From NCBI RefSeq assembly GCF_006874425.1, contig NZ_VIJZ01000008.1, positions 230,322 through 294,321 of the forward strand: a stretch of 64,000 nucleotides of DNA, written 5' to 3'. The stretch comes from Paenibacillus ottowii (GTDB taxonomy: Bacteria; Bacillota; Bacilli; Paenibacillales; Paenibacillaceae). The notes below the pieces were generated by a model that ran no database searches, had not been told where the DNA came from, and was given only the letters and a program-made list of their open reading frames with translations. How positions within the stretch are numbered: position 1 is the first letter of the stretch; the number at the start of each line of letters is the position of its first letter. Positions 9,747 through 18,416 of the stretch are shown in pieces. A program made the position numbers and the translations under genes.

Positions 9747-10577
9747 CTAGGAATACTCGAAACAAATTACCGCTTTCTTTAATTCTCTATCGTAAAATAA
9801 ATAGACGGCATCCGCTCCAAACGCTTGAAAATAATACCCGGTGAAAGAACCGATATATGTAAATGTCTCACCATTGGCACGTTTAGGCACATGAAGCAAG
9901 TTAGTTTGCTCGAACTTGAGCATCTCTTCCACGGATTCGTCATATTCCTTGATGTAGTTTTGGGCCTCATCAGACTGAAATGCGATATCATCCAGAATAC
10001 CGTTGACTTCGGGAAAGCTTAGCCCCCAACCGCTGGATTGCTTTTCCTCAAAATCGTGGGTGAGCTCTTCTACAGACTTTTTGGCCTCTCCAAAGGAGGA
10101 ATAAGGATAGATTTTATTATTTTCTAAGAAAAATGCTTTGCGAGCTTCGTAGTCTTGTTCATTAGCTATGTAGACCTGTTCCAGTCCGCCCAACGCCATG
10201 ACTTCTCTCTTCATGCGTAGGTACGCTTTATCTCCGGTAGATTTCAGCGCCTCATAGGTGTCTTCCAATCGCTCTTTCTGATGAAGACTAAAATAATTCC
10301 AGTCTGCTTCGAATTTGTATTTGCCGTCAATTACATCGAATCCCAGCATATCTTCCTTGGTATATAAGGTATGAAATTGCTGAGTATTTTCACCCACACA
10401 GCCTTCGTGGATTTCTTTTACGGAAACAAAATGAAGCCACTCGTCCTGCTCTGGAAATAAAAATTGGAGATTAATCGAGCAGATTGGCAGAAAGTGCTTG
10501 CGGTGATGTTCAAGATCGCTGGCAAATACGTCCTCGTATGCTGGAAAATGTTTGATAAATCTCTCAGGTATGTTCAT
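9747..10577 (-). CDS. Unknown 276-aa protein, third gene of the Thg1-like operon
   Basis: The start is the ATG at 10577 after GGGGGAG (6-nt spacing), only 10 nt downstream of the kinase-like gene, so it is almost certainly co-transcribed. The protein is soluble, rich in aromatic and acidic residues, with no signal peptide. The C-terminus 'TYIGSFTGYYFQAFGAD..YLFYDRELKKAV' looks like a beta-rich fold and vaguely recalls DUF1963/YwqG-type proteins, but I cannot assign a family. Its position suggests it works with the Thg1-like polymerase and kinase, for example as substrate adaptor or immunity-type partner. This is inference only. Confidence 0.65.
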   Translation of the reverse strand: MNIPERFIKHFPAYEDVFASDLEHHRKHFLPICSINLQFLFPEQDEWLHFVSVKEIHEGCVGENTQQFHTLYTKEDMLGFDVIDGKYKFEADWNYFSLHQKERLEDTYEALKSTGDKAYLRMKREVMALGGLEQVYIANEQDYEARKAFFLENNKIYPYSSFGEAKKSVEELTHDFEEKQSSGWGLSFPEVNGILDDIAFQSDEAQNYIKEYDESVEEMLKFEQTNLLHVPKRANGETFTYIGSFTGYYFQAFGADAVYLFYDRELKKAVICFEYS

Positions 10578-10587
10578 GGTACTCCCC

Positions 10588-11040
10588 CTATATTGTATGG
10601 TTTTCCGGCAGTCTTCTGATCTGAAATGTTCCTTCATTGGAAATCACGCTATAGAGTTCATCAAATCCTTCTTCGTAACTTGGGACCTCTAGTTTACTCA
10701 TTACACTTTTAATACCAATTTCAGGAATATACTCTTTGCCTGTGCGCTGCTCATTACGCTTAATAGATTCAGCATAATCGGGTTCAAAGTAGTAGCCAAT
10801 GATTTTAAACCCCTTATTTTTACAAGCATCTATATATTTTTTTCGTTCTTCAACTGTTGGATTGGTATTGTCCACTACAAAACGCTGCATCGTTTCGATG
10901 GAGGCCTGAAGGTATATATTTTCCCTATTTCGTGTTTTCAGCATATCCAGATTTATTCGCATATGTGTTTTGAAGAATCGTTCTTTATAAAAAGTCGACT
11001 TGCCCGAAGCCTGAATTCCTATAAAAATGACACACTCCAA
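10588..11040 (-). CDS. P-loop polynucleotide kinase-like protein
   Basis: This 150-aa protein has a Walker A motif at its N-terminus, 'GIQASGKST' (residues 8-16), in the form typical of PNKP and related small-molecule or RNA 5'-kinases. A lid-like region 'RNEQRTGKEYIPE' follows near residue 114. The start is a TTG at 11040, with AAGGA 10 nt upstream inside the end of the preceding gene; the two genes are 3 nt apart. Known relatives phosphorylate 5'-OH ends or nucleotides using ATP. Next to a Thg1-like protein, a role in preparing broken RNA 5' ends is plausible. The substrate is not determined by sequence. Confidence 0.75.
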   Translation of the reverse strand: MECVIFIGIQASGKSTFYKERFFKTHMRINLDMLKTRNRENIYLQASIETMQRFVVDNTNPTVEERKKYIDACKNKGFKIIGYYFEPDYAESIKRNEQRTGKEYIPEIGIKSVMSKLEVPSYEEGFDELYSVISNEGTFQIRRLPENHTI

Positions 11041-11043
11041 ACC

Positions 11044-11781
11044 TCACACATCCTTGTCCAAGTATACATACTGGTTAATATAATCTCTATTTTGTGAAAA
11101 GATTGGCGTCTCATGATCAACATCCCACTTACTTCTGATAGCTTCTCCTTTGTTATACTGTTGTTTGGTAATACAGATTCCCCGCTTTTGCCAGACGGGA
11201 AGGTCGTTCCAGTTCAGTCCTTTTTCCACAAAAAGCTTGTCTTGGAGCTGACTTCCGTTCAATCCTTGTAGTTCTGAATGCTTGAAATGAGCTTGAGCTA
11301 CCATAGAAATGCTGTTTTTAGTAGCATCTTGTTGTCTCCATAGAAAGTAGTTGGCAACCTCATCATGGGGTAAAACCCATGCTCTTGCATCAAAAGTAGC
11401 TAGAGGTTGATCCGGATAAACTTTCCGGATTTCTTCATTAAATTTGGCAGTAGCCAGAGAGGCAGATATAGACACCATCTTTTGAAGATTATTTTCAAAC
11501 CAAGATTGTGTCGTTAATTTGTCGTAATTCGTAAGAAGTAGGGAAATTTCATCACTCTGATGGTACACCAATTTACAGCCCATAATATTATAGGCCAAAT
11601 ATTTGCACGTCTCCCACAATGCAAAGATTAGCTTCTCATCAAAAGGTTTCGTCATCCCACGTGTAAAGGTATGAAAATGAGCACCATCGATTCTTATAAT
11701 TACGGGTAAACGGCGGGGCAGACTTAATCTATAAGCATTTTCATATTCCTTCATTCTATTTCCAAAATCATCTTTTTTCAT
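11044..11781 (-). CDS. Thg1-like protein (tRNAHis guanylyltransferase family, 3'-5' RNA polymerase)
   Basis: The 245-aa protein carries the family's metal-binding motif 'RIDGAHFHTFTRGM' (residues 27-40), the following 'KPFD', and the second catalytic motif 'YHQSDEISLLL' (near 96-106). 'FDARAW' lies near residue 150. Eukaryotic Thg1 adds G-1 to tRNAHis; bacterial Thg1-like proteins add nucleotides 3'-5' in a template-dependent way and repair 5'-truncated tRNAs. Bacterial genomes usually encode G-1 in tRNAHis, so repair is the likelier job. GAAGGAG stands 11 nt before the ATG. It is the first gene of a three-gene operon with a P-loop kinase and an unknown protein. Confidence 0.9.
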   Translation of the reverse strand: MKKDDFGNRMKEYENAYRLSLPRRLPVIIRIDGAHFHTFTRGMTKPFDEKLIFALWETCKYLAYNIMGCKLVYHQSDEISLLLTNYDKLTTQSWFENNLQKMVSISASLATAKFNEEIRKVYPDQPLATFDARAWVLPHDEVANYFLWRQQDATKNSISMVAQAHFKHSELQGLNGSQLQDKLFVEKGLNWNDLPVWQKRGICITKQQYNKGEAIRSKWDVDHETPIFSQNRDYINQYVYLDKDV

Positions 11782-11853
11782 AAACTATGTAACTCCTTCA
11801 CTTTTCATAGCATCTATTTCCCGAGTGTTAGGATGTAAACTCCAGATTTCCTT

Positions 11854-12201
11854 TTATTTCACAGTAATATTGTCCTCAAATACAAAAACAGAGATGGCTA
11901 TATCTTCTTCCACTTTAATATCTGAAAAGAGATGCAGTAAGCGGGAATCCATATAATCCTCCAGTTCTTTATTGAACTGTACAGGATAGATTTTTTGTAC
12001 CATTTTGGTTCGAGCTGCATGCACCATCTCTCTTCCTGCATCCTCTTGCGCAAGAAACTTCTCCGATGGAGTTAAATTGCCGTATAGCATTGTGATGGCC
12101 ATATTATCTACAAAGGTTGTATGTATGCGTTCCGGGCCTTTTCCAAATAGCTCTTTACGTACTTTGCGAATAATTTCGTTAAAACCCGTTTCCTTTCTCA
12201 T
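11854..12201 (-). CDS. DUF2294-family protein
   Basis: The start is the ATG at 12201 with GGAGAG 10-11 nt upstream; the longer open frame begins in an unlikely place. The 115-aa protein has the family pattern 'GKGPE.I.T.FVDNM', 'LTPSEKFLA' and a C-terminal 'EEDIAISVFVFE'. DUF2294 proteins are common in Bacillales and often lie near molybdenum or formate genes. Their biochemical role is not known to me. It is separated from modB by about 180 nt. Confidence 0.75.
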   Translation of the reverse strand: MRKETGFNEIIRKVRKELFGKGPERIHTTFVDNMAITMLYGNLTPSEKFLAQEDAGREMVHAARTKMVQKIYPVQFNKELEDYMDSRLLHLFSDIKVEEDIAISVFVFEDNITVK

Positions 12202-12383
12202 ATCGCACCGCTCTCCTAAATCTACTAAAATCCTTACTATTTCCATCATAACCGATTCCTATCATATAAAACAGTGATGAAGCGAAAGTGATTCTTGGAA
12301 CATACTTGCCATAGGACTTCATAGAAAAGAAAATACAGCCCGCCCAATCGGACAGACTGCGTATATTACTAAATACAAACAGA

Positions 12384-13049
12384 TTAATCCTTCACCAATC
12401 GATTCGATAGCATCAACATCATAAAAGAGAATAATATGATAACGGCCACCCAGCTCCAGGAGAGTGTCATATTTCCGACCTCGGACGCGGTGTAAATCGC
12501 TGTAGGCAGAGTTTGAGTTTGCTCCGGAATATTGCCCGCAAGCATCAGCGTAGCACCAAATTCCCCTAACCCTCGGGCAAATCCGAGAATGTACCCTGAA
12601 ATAAGCGGTCGGTAAGCAAGGGGCATCGTAATATGACGAAACACTTGCCATTCGTTGGCACCTTGCGCGCGTGCAGCCTGCTCTATCTCGGGATCTACAG
12701 CTTCAAAGCCTGCCTTGATCGTCCGGTAAGCCAGTGGAAAAGCAACAACTACGGCCGCCACCACGGCGGCTCCCCACGTAAATACAATCGTCTGCTGGAA
12801 CAGGCTTTCAAATGCAGTGCCAATCCAGCTTTTCCTTCCCAGCAAGATGAGTAAAATAAAGCCGACAACAGTGGGTGGCAAAACGAGCGGAAGAAGTAGG
12901 ATGGTCTCAATCACGCTGATTCCTCTTCGCAGCTTGCAGTTCGCCATCATTCGGGCTACCACAGTAGCTAGTAAAAAGACAATGATGCTGGCAACAACAG
13001 CGACTTTAACAGATACGATAACCGGAGGAAGAAAAGCCGACCAATCCAA
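12384..13049 (-). CDS. modB: Molybdate ABC transporter permease ModB
   Basis: This 221-aa integral membrane protein has about five to six helices and the binding-protein-dependent permease (EAA) loop 'QAARAQGANEWQVFRHITMP' before 'GFARGLGEFGATLMLAGN', a phrase typical of ModB. The start is a TTG at 13049, preceded by AAGGAGGGGG (6-nt spacing). It lies 28 nt downstream of modA and is the last gene of the leftward molybdenum operon. No ModC ATPase is encoded in the window, so an ATPase from elsewhere must serve it. Confidence 0.92.
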   Translation of the reverse strand: MDWSAFLPPVIVSVKVAVVASIIVFLLATVVARMMANCKLRRGISVIETILLLPLVLPPTVVGFILLILLGRKSWIGTAFESLFQQTIVFTWGAAVVAAVVVAFPLAYRTIKAGFEAVDPEIEQAARAQGANEWQVFRHITMPLAYRPLISGYILGFARGLGEFGATLMLAGNIPEQTQTLPTAIYTASEVGNMTLSWSWVAVIILFSFMMLMLSNRLVKD

Positions 13050-13077
13050 CGGAATCCCCCTCCTTTATCTGTGAATT

Positions 13078-13893
13078 CTATTTCTTTTCTGTTGGAGCAG
13101 AAAATCCATCTTTACTGAATACGCTCATGGCTTCATCTGTACGCAGAAAATCGACAAACTCGCCTGCTTCCTTGCTGTGTTTGGTTGCTTTTACAATACC
13201 TTCCGGATACAGGATAGGTGCATGCAATTCCTCAGGTACTTCTAGTGCTACGACTGTTTTATCGGATGATTTGGCATCCGTCAAATAAACGAGTCCAGCA
13301 TCGGCATTGCCTGTTTCAACATAGTTTAATACTTGTCTTACGTCTTTGGCGAACACCATCTTCGGTTCCAGCTTGTCCCATAATCCTGCCTTTGTCAGCG
13401 ACTCTTTGGAATATTGTCCGGCAGGAACGGTAGTAGGCTCCCCAACCGCAAGCTTCATAAAAGAAGGACTTGTCAGATCATTGAGTGTCATGCTCTTATT
13501 ATCTGTACTCTTCGCCTTATCTTGTGGAACAACCACAACCAGTTTATTTTGGAGCAGTACGCTATCTTTTTCTACCAAAGAAGCATCGGTTAAAGCCTTC
13601 ATTTGTTTCATACCTGCCGATATAAATACGTCAGCGGGTGCACCCTGCTCAATTTGTTTTTGTAAAGTACCGGATGAAGCATAGTTAAAGGTAAGCTTGA
13701 TATCTGGATGCTGCTGTTCATACTGTGCCTTGAGCGTATTCAGACTATCTTGAAGACTCGCAGCGGCAGATACGATCAACTCTGTTTTGGGCGCAGATGC
13801 TGTCGACTGTACAGCAGCTTGAGACGAGCATCCAGCCAGCACCCATGCCAACAATCCAACGAATGTGAATATGTACCCGAATCTCTTTTTCAA
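13078..13893 (-). CDS. modA: Molybdate-binding lipoprotein ModA
   Basis: The 271-aa protein has a lipoprotein signal peptide with lipobox LAGC, so it should be tethered outside the membrane. 'LIVSAAASLQDSL' and 'FNYASSGTLQKQIEQGAPAD' are the oxyanion-contact segments of ModA, and 'GLVYLTDA' follows near residue 205. The start is a TTG at 13893 with GGGGAAG upstream. It delivers molybdate (or tungstate) to ModB. The operon also makes the cofactor, so uptake and use are coupled. Confidence 0.93.
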   Translation of the reverse strand: MKKRFGYIFTFVGLLAWVLAGCSSQAAVQSTASAPKTELIVSAAASLQDSLNTLKAQYEQQHPDIKLTFNYASSGTLQKQIEQGAPADVFISAGMKQMKALTDASLVEKDSVLLQNKLVVVVPQDKAKSTDNKSMTLNDLTSPSFMKLAVGEPTTVPAGQYSKESLTKAGLWDKLEPKMVFAKDVRQVLNYVETGNADAGLVYLTDAKSSDKTVVALEVPEELHAPILYPEGIVKATKHSKEAGEFVDFLRTDEAMSVFSKDGFSAPTEKK

Positions 13894-13968
13894 CTTTTTC
13901 TTCCCCTATCCTCTAAATTCCGTAATGAGGTGACAGTGTGCATCTCATTAAGTTCTAAATCTATTGGG

Positions 13969-15057
13969 TCAACCCAAATATTTGTGATAAATAGACCTCG
14001 CCTCGGCAATATCCTTGGTGCCATGGATCAAAACACGTCCATCCTGAAAAAGAACCAACCGATGCGCTCCAATGACAACGGACACTAGATATGGATTATG
14101 CTCCACTTTGCCTCCCTGACGGGATAGCAGACGGGCCGCTTCGTTCAGATTGCGTGCAGCGCCCATGACCGGTCGGATCTGAACCGTATCACGTCCGCAC
14201 AGTACAGCCGTTTTAGCCTGGTGCTCTGATTGTAAAAATGGATATACTGGATGCTCCCCACACGTCGGGCAATCCGCTTTTTTCATAGCGCTGATTTGAA
14301 TCGCCTGATGTTGATTATTCCATAGATCAAAGGAAATTAGCTTGCCTTGTAAGGCTGGATTGTCTCCAGTCAACAGCTTTAATGCTTCGGCGCTCTGGTA
14401 AGCCGCTACCATCTGTACAGCCGGGCTGATCACCCCGACCGTATCACAGGTCGCACCGCCGAGCGGTACAGTTCCCAGCAGACAATGCAGACAGGGTGTC
14501 TGTCCTGGAACAATCGTAAAGGTTGTTCCGTAACTGCCTACACACGCTCCGTAAATCCAAGGGATTTGGTGCTTGACGGCGTAATCGTTCAACAGCAGAC
14601 GTGTATCGAAATTATCTGTGGCATCTACAATAAGGTCCACCCCTGCCGCAATATCGCCGATTTCCTCCAGCGATACATCTTGGACGAGCGCACGGATGTC
14701 CACGTCCGAGTTGATATGCTGCAATCGCCTCTGGGCGGCCACTGCCTTGGGTATCTGTTCACGGGCATTCGCTTCGTCATAGAGCTGCTGGCGTTGCAGG
14801 TTGCTCCAATCTACATAATCCCGGTCTACCAACGTCAGCCGTCCGATACCCGCCCGCACCAGCATGTCCGCGTTGGCCGTCCCCAGTGCTCCAGCACCTA
14901 CCATTAACACATGCTTGCTGCGGATATTTTTTTGTCCTGCTGGCCCGATTTTTCCAAATAGCTCTTGCCTTGAGTATCGGGCGTGTGAGGCCTGCGTGTG
15001 TGCTTCTGCATCCGCATCCGTTTTTGGGTCCTTTTTCATTTCAGACATGTCAGACAT
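13969..15057 (-). CDS. moeB: Molybdopterin-synthase adenylyltransferase (MoeB/ThiF family)
   Basis: The start is the ATG at 15057 (GGGGGC about 9 nt upstream), giving 362 aa. The nucleotide-binding segment 'VLMVGAGALGTANADMLVRAG' is split by the usual GxGxxG, with the 'R..L' arginine region following, then 'DATDNFDTR' and the zinc cysteines 'CLHC' and 'CPTC'. MoeB adenylates the C-terminal GG of MoaD so that it can be thiolated. The C-terminal 80 residues extend beyond MoeB core and could be a degenerate rhodanese-like tail, but no active cysteine loop is evident. Confidence 0.88.
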   Translation of the reverse strand: MSDMSEMKKDPKTDADAEAHTQASHARYSRQELFGKIGPAGQKNIRSKHVLMVGAGALGTANADMLVRAGIGRLTLVDRDYVDWSNLQRQQLYDEANAREQIPKAVAAQRRLQHINSDVDIRALVQDVSLEEIGDIAAGVDLIVDATDNFDTRLLLNDYAVKHQIPWIYGACVGSYGTTFTIVPGQTPCLHCLLGTVPLGGATCDTVGVISPAVQMVAAYQSAEALKLLTGDNPALQGKLISFDLWNNQHQAIQISAMKKADCPTCGEHPVYPFLQSEHQAKTAVLCGRDTVQIRPVMGAARNLNEAARLLSRQGGKVEHNPYLVSVVIGAHRLVLFQDGRVLIHGTKDIAEARSIYHKYLG

Positions 15058-15147
15058 GTAATTTACGCCCCCATACTTCTTATCCTTTAATTGCTGCAAG
15101 CTGATCAGACAAGATAAAAGTCCAGATGTCCCCACCTAACTCGAAAG

Positions 15148-15855
15148 TTATGGGGTGTTATGAGGATTCCATCCACCTAGCTGGTGTCCCTTCCACTCTG
15201 AGCCATCCTCCCACACTTCCTTTTTCCAAATCGGCACGATTTGCTTCAAGCGTTCAATGGCATGGCGACTGGCCTCGTAGCAAGCATCACGGTGCGCAGC
15301 AGAAACAGCAATCACGACACTGGTCTCTCCAATCCTTACCGTACCAAGCCGGTGTGTAATAGCAGTGCGCGTTGACGGCCAGCAATCAGCAATTTCGTCG
15401 CCAATCTGCTTCATCGTGTTCATCGCCATTGGCACATACGCTTCATATTCAAGCAGCACCGTTCGCTGACCTTGTGTAAATTCCCGGGTCGTACCATTAA
15501 AGGTCAGTGATGCCCCATGCGAGGGGTCGTGTACCTTGGAGGTTACCTCATCGGCATCAATCGGGTCGTAGGTAATAGCGTATAAGCCGCATTTTGAAAC
15601 GACCGTCTTCATTCCGGGTGCTGACTGATGAAGAGCAATTTCATCTGATGGAAGCACAAGTTCATCAGGAGAAGCTAGCTTATTATGATGGGTAAAAAAA
15701 GAACCAGGCAGTTGTGAAGTTATCTCCGGGTACAGCTCATTCAGCCTTGTTCGAATGTCTGCAATGGTCACCGTTTCCTGTGAAAGCTCCACGGTGAGCA
15801 CGTCACTAAATTGCTCCGCCATACCTGCGGGTAATTGAATATGGTATTGCATCAT
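15148..15855 (-). CDS. moaE: MoaD-MoaE fusion: molybdopterin synthase large subunit with degenerate MoaD-like N-terminus
   Basis: This 235-aa protein has two parts. Residues 1-82 align by eye with MoaD (the separate gene next door starts 'MNYHIQVFAGLAELMG'; this one 'MMQYHIQLPAGMAEQFS'), but the end reads 'HQSAPGMK' in place of the thiocarboxylate-forming GG. Residues about 88-235 are MoaE: 'HGASLTFNGTTREF', 'HRLGTVRIGE', 'SAAHRDACYEA' and the catalytic lysine region 'PIWKKEVWEDGSEW'. MoaE uses MoaD thiocarboxylate to convert cPMP to molybdopterin. The fused MoaD-like domain cannot be a sulfur donor as it stands and may be structural. Confidence 0.88.
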   Translation of the reverse strand: MMQYHIQLPAGMAEQFSDVLTVELSQETVTIADIRTRLNELYPEITSQLPGSFFTHHNKLASPDELVLPSDEIALHQSAPGMKTVVSKCGLYAITYDPIDADEVTSKVHDPSHGASLTFNGTTREFTQGQRTVLLEYEAYVPMAMNTMKQIGDEIADCWPSTRTAITHRLGTVRIGETSVVIAVSAAHRDACYEASRHAIERLKQIVPIWKKEVWEDGSEWKGHQLGGWNPHNTP

Positions 15856-15913
15856 GTCCCTGACCCCCTTTAATACACGCTATCTATCGATTCACCTATC
15901 CTGTTACTGGAGC

Positions 15914-16162
15914 TTATCCTCCTGAAACTGGAGGAATAATCGCAATTTCATCATGTATACTAACCAGATCCTCAGGAGCAGCGTAGGCTTGATTTCTGGC
16001 AACAAAAGCCCCCTGCAACTGAGCGGCTGCTTCAGGAAAATACTGGGACAGCAAGTCTTTTAATGCGTTGACAGTCATCGTTTCCTGATCAGCAGGCACC
16101 GTAATCATAGGACTTCCCATCAGTTCTGCAAGTCCGGCAAATACTTGAATATGATAGTTCAT
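15914..16162 (-). CDS. moaD: Molybdopterin synthase small subunit MoaD
   Basis: An 82-aa ubiquitin-like protein that ends in 'PPVSGG', the C-terminal diglycine needed for adenylation by MoeB and thiocarboxylation. The ATG at 16162 follows GGGGGAA. It sits between fdhD and the MoaD-MoaE fusion and is the only intact sulfur-carrier copy in the window. Confidence 0.93.
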   Translation of the reverse strand: MNYHIQVFAGLAELMGSPMITVPADQETMTVNALKDLLSQYFPEAAAQLQGAFVARNQAYAAPEDLVSIHDEIAIIPPVSGG

Positions 16163-16298
16163 TAAGTAGGTTCCCCCCTTTCAGGCACAAGGACTTACCA
16201 TCGCATATACACCAAGAAAAACCAACATGAACTAATACCTCGAAAGGTTTTATTCCATGCTGGTTAACGATGATGGTCTACATTGATCATTTTTTATA

Positions 16299-17111
16299 TT
16301 ATATTTTAGATTCAACCAGTTCATCAATCCGCTCCGTGTGCGTATATACGTTCAGAGAACGACTTCGTATAAAGCCGATGGTAGTAATCCCCAGATCCTC
16401 TGCCAATTCAAGTGCAAGCTCTGTAGGAGCTGACTTGGACAAAACAACCTCGCAACCAATCTTTGCAACCTTCAACAAAATTTCAGACGAGATGCGCCCA
16501 CTGAATACGATAATTTTATCTTGTAATATAATATCATGCTTTAAGCAGTACCCATAGATTTTATCCAGCGCATTGTGTCGACCGATATCCATTCTGGACA
16601 AGATTATTCCGTCTTTGTCACACAGCGCTGCATTGTGAACGCCACCGGTCTCCTGAAACGTATGTGCCGAGGTTTGCATCAAATTCATCAGCCGGAAACA
16701 GTCGCCAAAAGACACCGTAACATGGGTATCATTCATTCTTTTTGCCACTTTGGCATCATTTATAAAGTAAAATCCCTGTCTACTTTTTCCGCAACAGGAG
16801 GTAATATACCGCTTGGAATGAAAGTTTTGATAAAACTCATTCATCCGACGGGTTTTAATATGAACATAACCTTCTTTTTCCTGAACCCAAATATCTTCGA
16901 TATCATCATACTGTTGAATGACGCCTTCAGAGGCCAAAAAACCTACTACCATATCCTCTACATACTCTGGTGTACAAACCATGGTGGCAAATTCCTGCTG
17001 ATTGATTTTAATGGTTACCGGATACTCCGTCACCACTGTGTCTTCAAAACGCTTGATCTGACCGTCCCGATAACGTAGAATCTCGCGTTTTACCTCAGCC
17101 GGCTTTTCCAT
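16299..17111 (-). CDS. fdhD: Formate dehydrogenase accessory sulfurtransferase FdhD
   Basis: The start is the ATG at 17111 after AAGGGAG; a longer frame overlaps moaA and is less likely. The 270-aa protein shows family phrases 'ETGGVHNAALCD', 'DIGRHNALDKIYG', 'FSGRISSEILLKVAKIG' and 'SKSAPTELALELAE'. FdhD transfers sulfur from a cysteine desulfurase to the bis-MGD cofactor of formate dehydrogenase. The active loop here reads 'TSCCGKSRQ' rather than the CxxC of E. coli FdhD. The gene lies 40 nt downstream of moaA and faces the dehydrogenase it should activate. Confidence 0.92.
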   Translation of the reverse strand: MEKPAEVKREILRYRDGQIKRFEDTVVTEYPVTIKINQQEFATMVCTPEYVEDMVVGFLASEGVIQQYDDIEDIWVQEKEGYVHIKTRRMNEFYQNFHSKRYITSCCGKSRQGFYFINDAKVAKRMNDTHVTVSFGDCFRLMNLMQTSAHTFQETGGVHNAALCDKDGIILSRMDIGRHNALDKIYGYCLKHDIILQDKIIVFSGRISSEILLKVAKIGCEVVLSKSAPTELALELAEDLGITTIGFIRSRSLNVYTHTERIDELVESKI

Positions 17112-17151
17112 GTGCTCAACTCCCTTGTTTCTGACAGGCTGGCTCTTTGGT

Positions 17152-18165
17152 TCACCCGCCAATATGTGACATTTCAATTTTGGACGATGCTTGCTTTGTA
17201 TGAGTTAACCGTTCCTCTGAATAGCGGTCGGTACGTCCTCTCCAAACATGCTCAATGTAAGACCTAATCTCATCATCGGTCTGCTCGGAACGCAGCATCG
17301 TGCGAAGCTTGTACCCTTTAGACGCAAACAGGCAAGTGTACAAGGAGCCCTCCGCAGAAATTCTCGCCCGTGTACATGTAGAGCAGAAAGCGTCCGTAAC
17401 GGATGAAATAATACCGATTTCCCCGTCTCTGTCTAGATATCTATAGCGCGTCGCTACCTCACCTTTGTACTGGGGTGAAACAGGTTCTAACAGCATGTGC
17501 TTGTGGATGGTTTCGATGATTTGCTGCTTGGACACAACCTGATCCAATTTCCAGCCATTGGTGTTCCCTACATCCATAAACTCAACAAAACGCAAAATAT
17601 GCTTTTTCTTTTGAAAATAGTCGGCCATGGGCACGATATCCTGATCGTTAAAGCCCTTTTGCACGACCATATTTATTTTCACCTGCATGCCTACTTGAGC
17701 AGCAGCCTCAATACCTTCCAGCACCGCCTTTACGCTGCTTCTCCCCCCGTTCATTCGGCGGAATCGATCATCATTAAGTGAATCCAGACTAACCGTTACT
17801 CTTTTCAGCCCCGCCTCTCGCAGTGACGCTGCATACTTAGGCAAAAATACACCGTTCGTCGTCATGGCAATATCTTCAACCCCATCGAGTTGAGTTAACG
17901 AATGAATGAGCGAGGACAAATCTTTTCTCAGTAACGGCTCACCCCCAGTAATACGCAGCTTTGTAACACCCAGCGAGACAAAGATACGAGAGAGGCGGGT
18001 AATTTCCGCAAAGGTCAATATTTTTTCTTTTGGCAAAAACGGATAGTCATGGCCAAATATTTCTTCAGGCATACAATATCTGCACCGAAAATTACATCGG
18101 TCTATGACGGATATTCTCAAGTCCCGTAACGGACGATTCCATTGATCGTCGCTGCGGTTCGCCAT
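17152..18165 (-). CDS. moaA: GTP 3',8-cyclase MoaA
   Basis: A radical SAM enzyme of 337 aa. The N-terminal cluster motif is CNFRCRYC (CxxxCxxC form), followed by '[13 protein letters not shown]'; the C-terminal cluster cysteines are in '[11 protein letters not shown]' and 'CLFA', and the protein ends in GG as MoaA requires. It performs the first step of molybdopterin synthesis, GTP to 3',8-cyclo-GTP. I place the start at the ATG at 18165, 6 nt after GAGGTG; a GTG three codons upstream overlaps that ribosome binding site. It is the first gene of the leftward operon, read through a leader with a terminator-like hairpin. Confidence 0.93.
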   Translation of the reverse strand: MANRSDDQWNRPLRDLRISVIDRCNFRCRYCMPEEIFGHDYPFLPKEKILTFAEITRLSRIFVSLGVTKLRITGGEPLLRKDLSSLIHSLTQLDGVEDIAMTTNGVFLPKYAASLREAGLKRVTVSLDSLNDDRFRRMNGGRSSVKAVLEGIEAAAQVGMQVKINMVVQKGFNDQDIVPMADYFQKKKHILRFVEFMDVGNTNGWKLDQVVSKQQIIETIHKHMLLEPVSPQYKGEVATRYRYLDRDGEIGIISSVTDAFCSTCTRARISAEGSLYTCLFASKGYKLRTMLRSEQTDDEIRSYIEHVWRGRTDRYSEERLTHTKQASSKIEMSHIGG

Positions 18166-18225
18166 CCCGTTCACCTCAATCCGTCTTCATTAATAAACCT
18201 CTTCAAACTCTAGACTGAACCAAAA

Positions 18226-18285
18226 AACCGGCATCACAACAACTTCTTCGCTTATGAATACCGAAGAATCTGCTAAATGCCGGTT
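18226..18285 (-). promoter_or_regulatory. Terminator-like hairpin in the moaA leader (candidate attenuator)
   Basis: AACCGGCAT (18226-18234) pairs perfectly with ATGCCGGTT (18277-18285), enclosing a second stem TTCTTCG/CGAAGAA. On the minus strand the outer stem runs into TTTTTT. It lies about 60 nt before moaA and downstream of the promoter at 18417-18445, with no gene in between except a possible short ORF. That is the position of an attenuator rather than of an ordinary terminator. Confidence 0.55.
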
Positions 18286-18315
18286 AATTTATCTACATCA
18301 GGATTTTACGAATCC

Positions 18316-18399
18316 TCACATCATGTGATATAGAAAAATCAAACTAACAAGCGCTGCGCCAAATAAAATATACGCGATTCCCACGCACACTCCATTCAC
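18316..18399 (-). CDS. Possible 27-aa hydrophobic leader peptide
   Basis: A GTG-initiated frame in the moaA leader encodes a small, single-helix membrane-like peptide (core 'GIAYILFGAALVSLIFLY'). The ribosome binding site is weak (AGGA, 14 nt away). Its stop overlaps a 13-bp palindrome TCACATCATGTGA at 18316-18328. It could be translated ahead of the attenuator hairpin, or be chance. Low confidence. Confidence 0.25.
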   Translation of the reverse strand: MNGVCVGIAYILFGAALVSLIFLYHMM

Positions 18400-18416
18400 G
18401 AATGCTCTACATTCCT

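Noticed and set aside
12384..13893. Complete modABC operon
   Set aside because: No ModC-type ATPase follows modB; the only ABC ATPase in the window is PotA, which belongs to the polyamine system.
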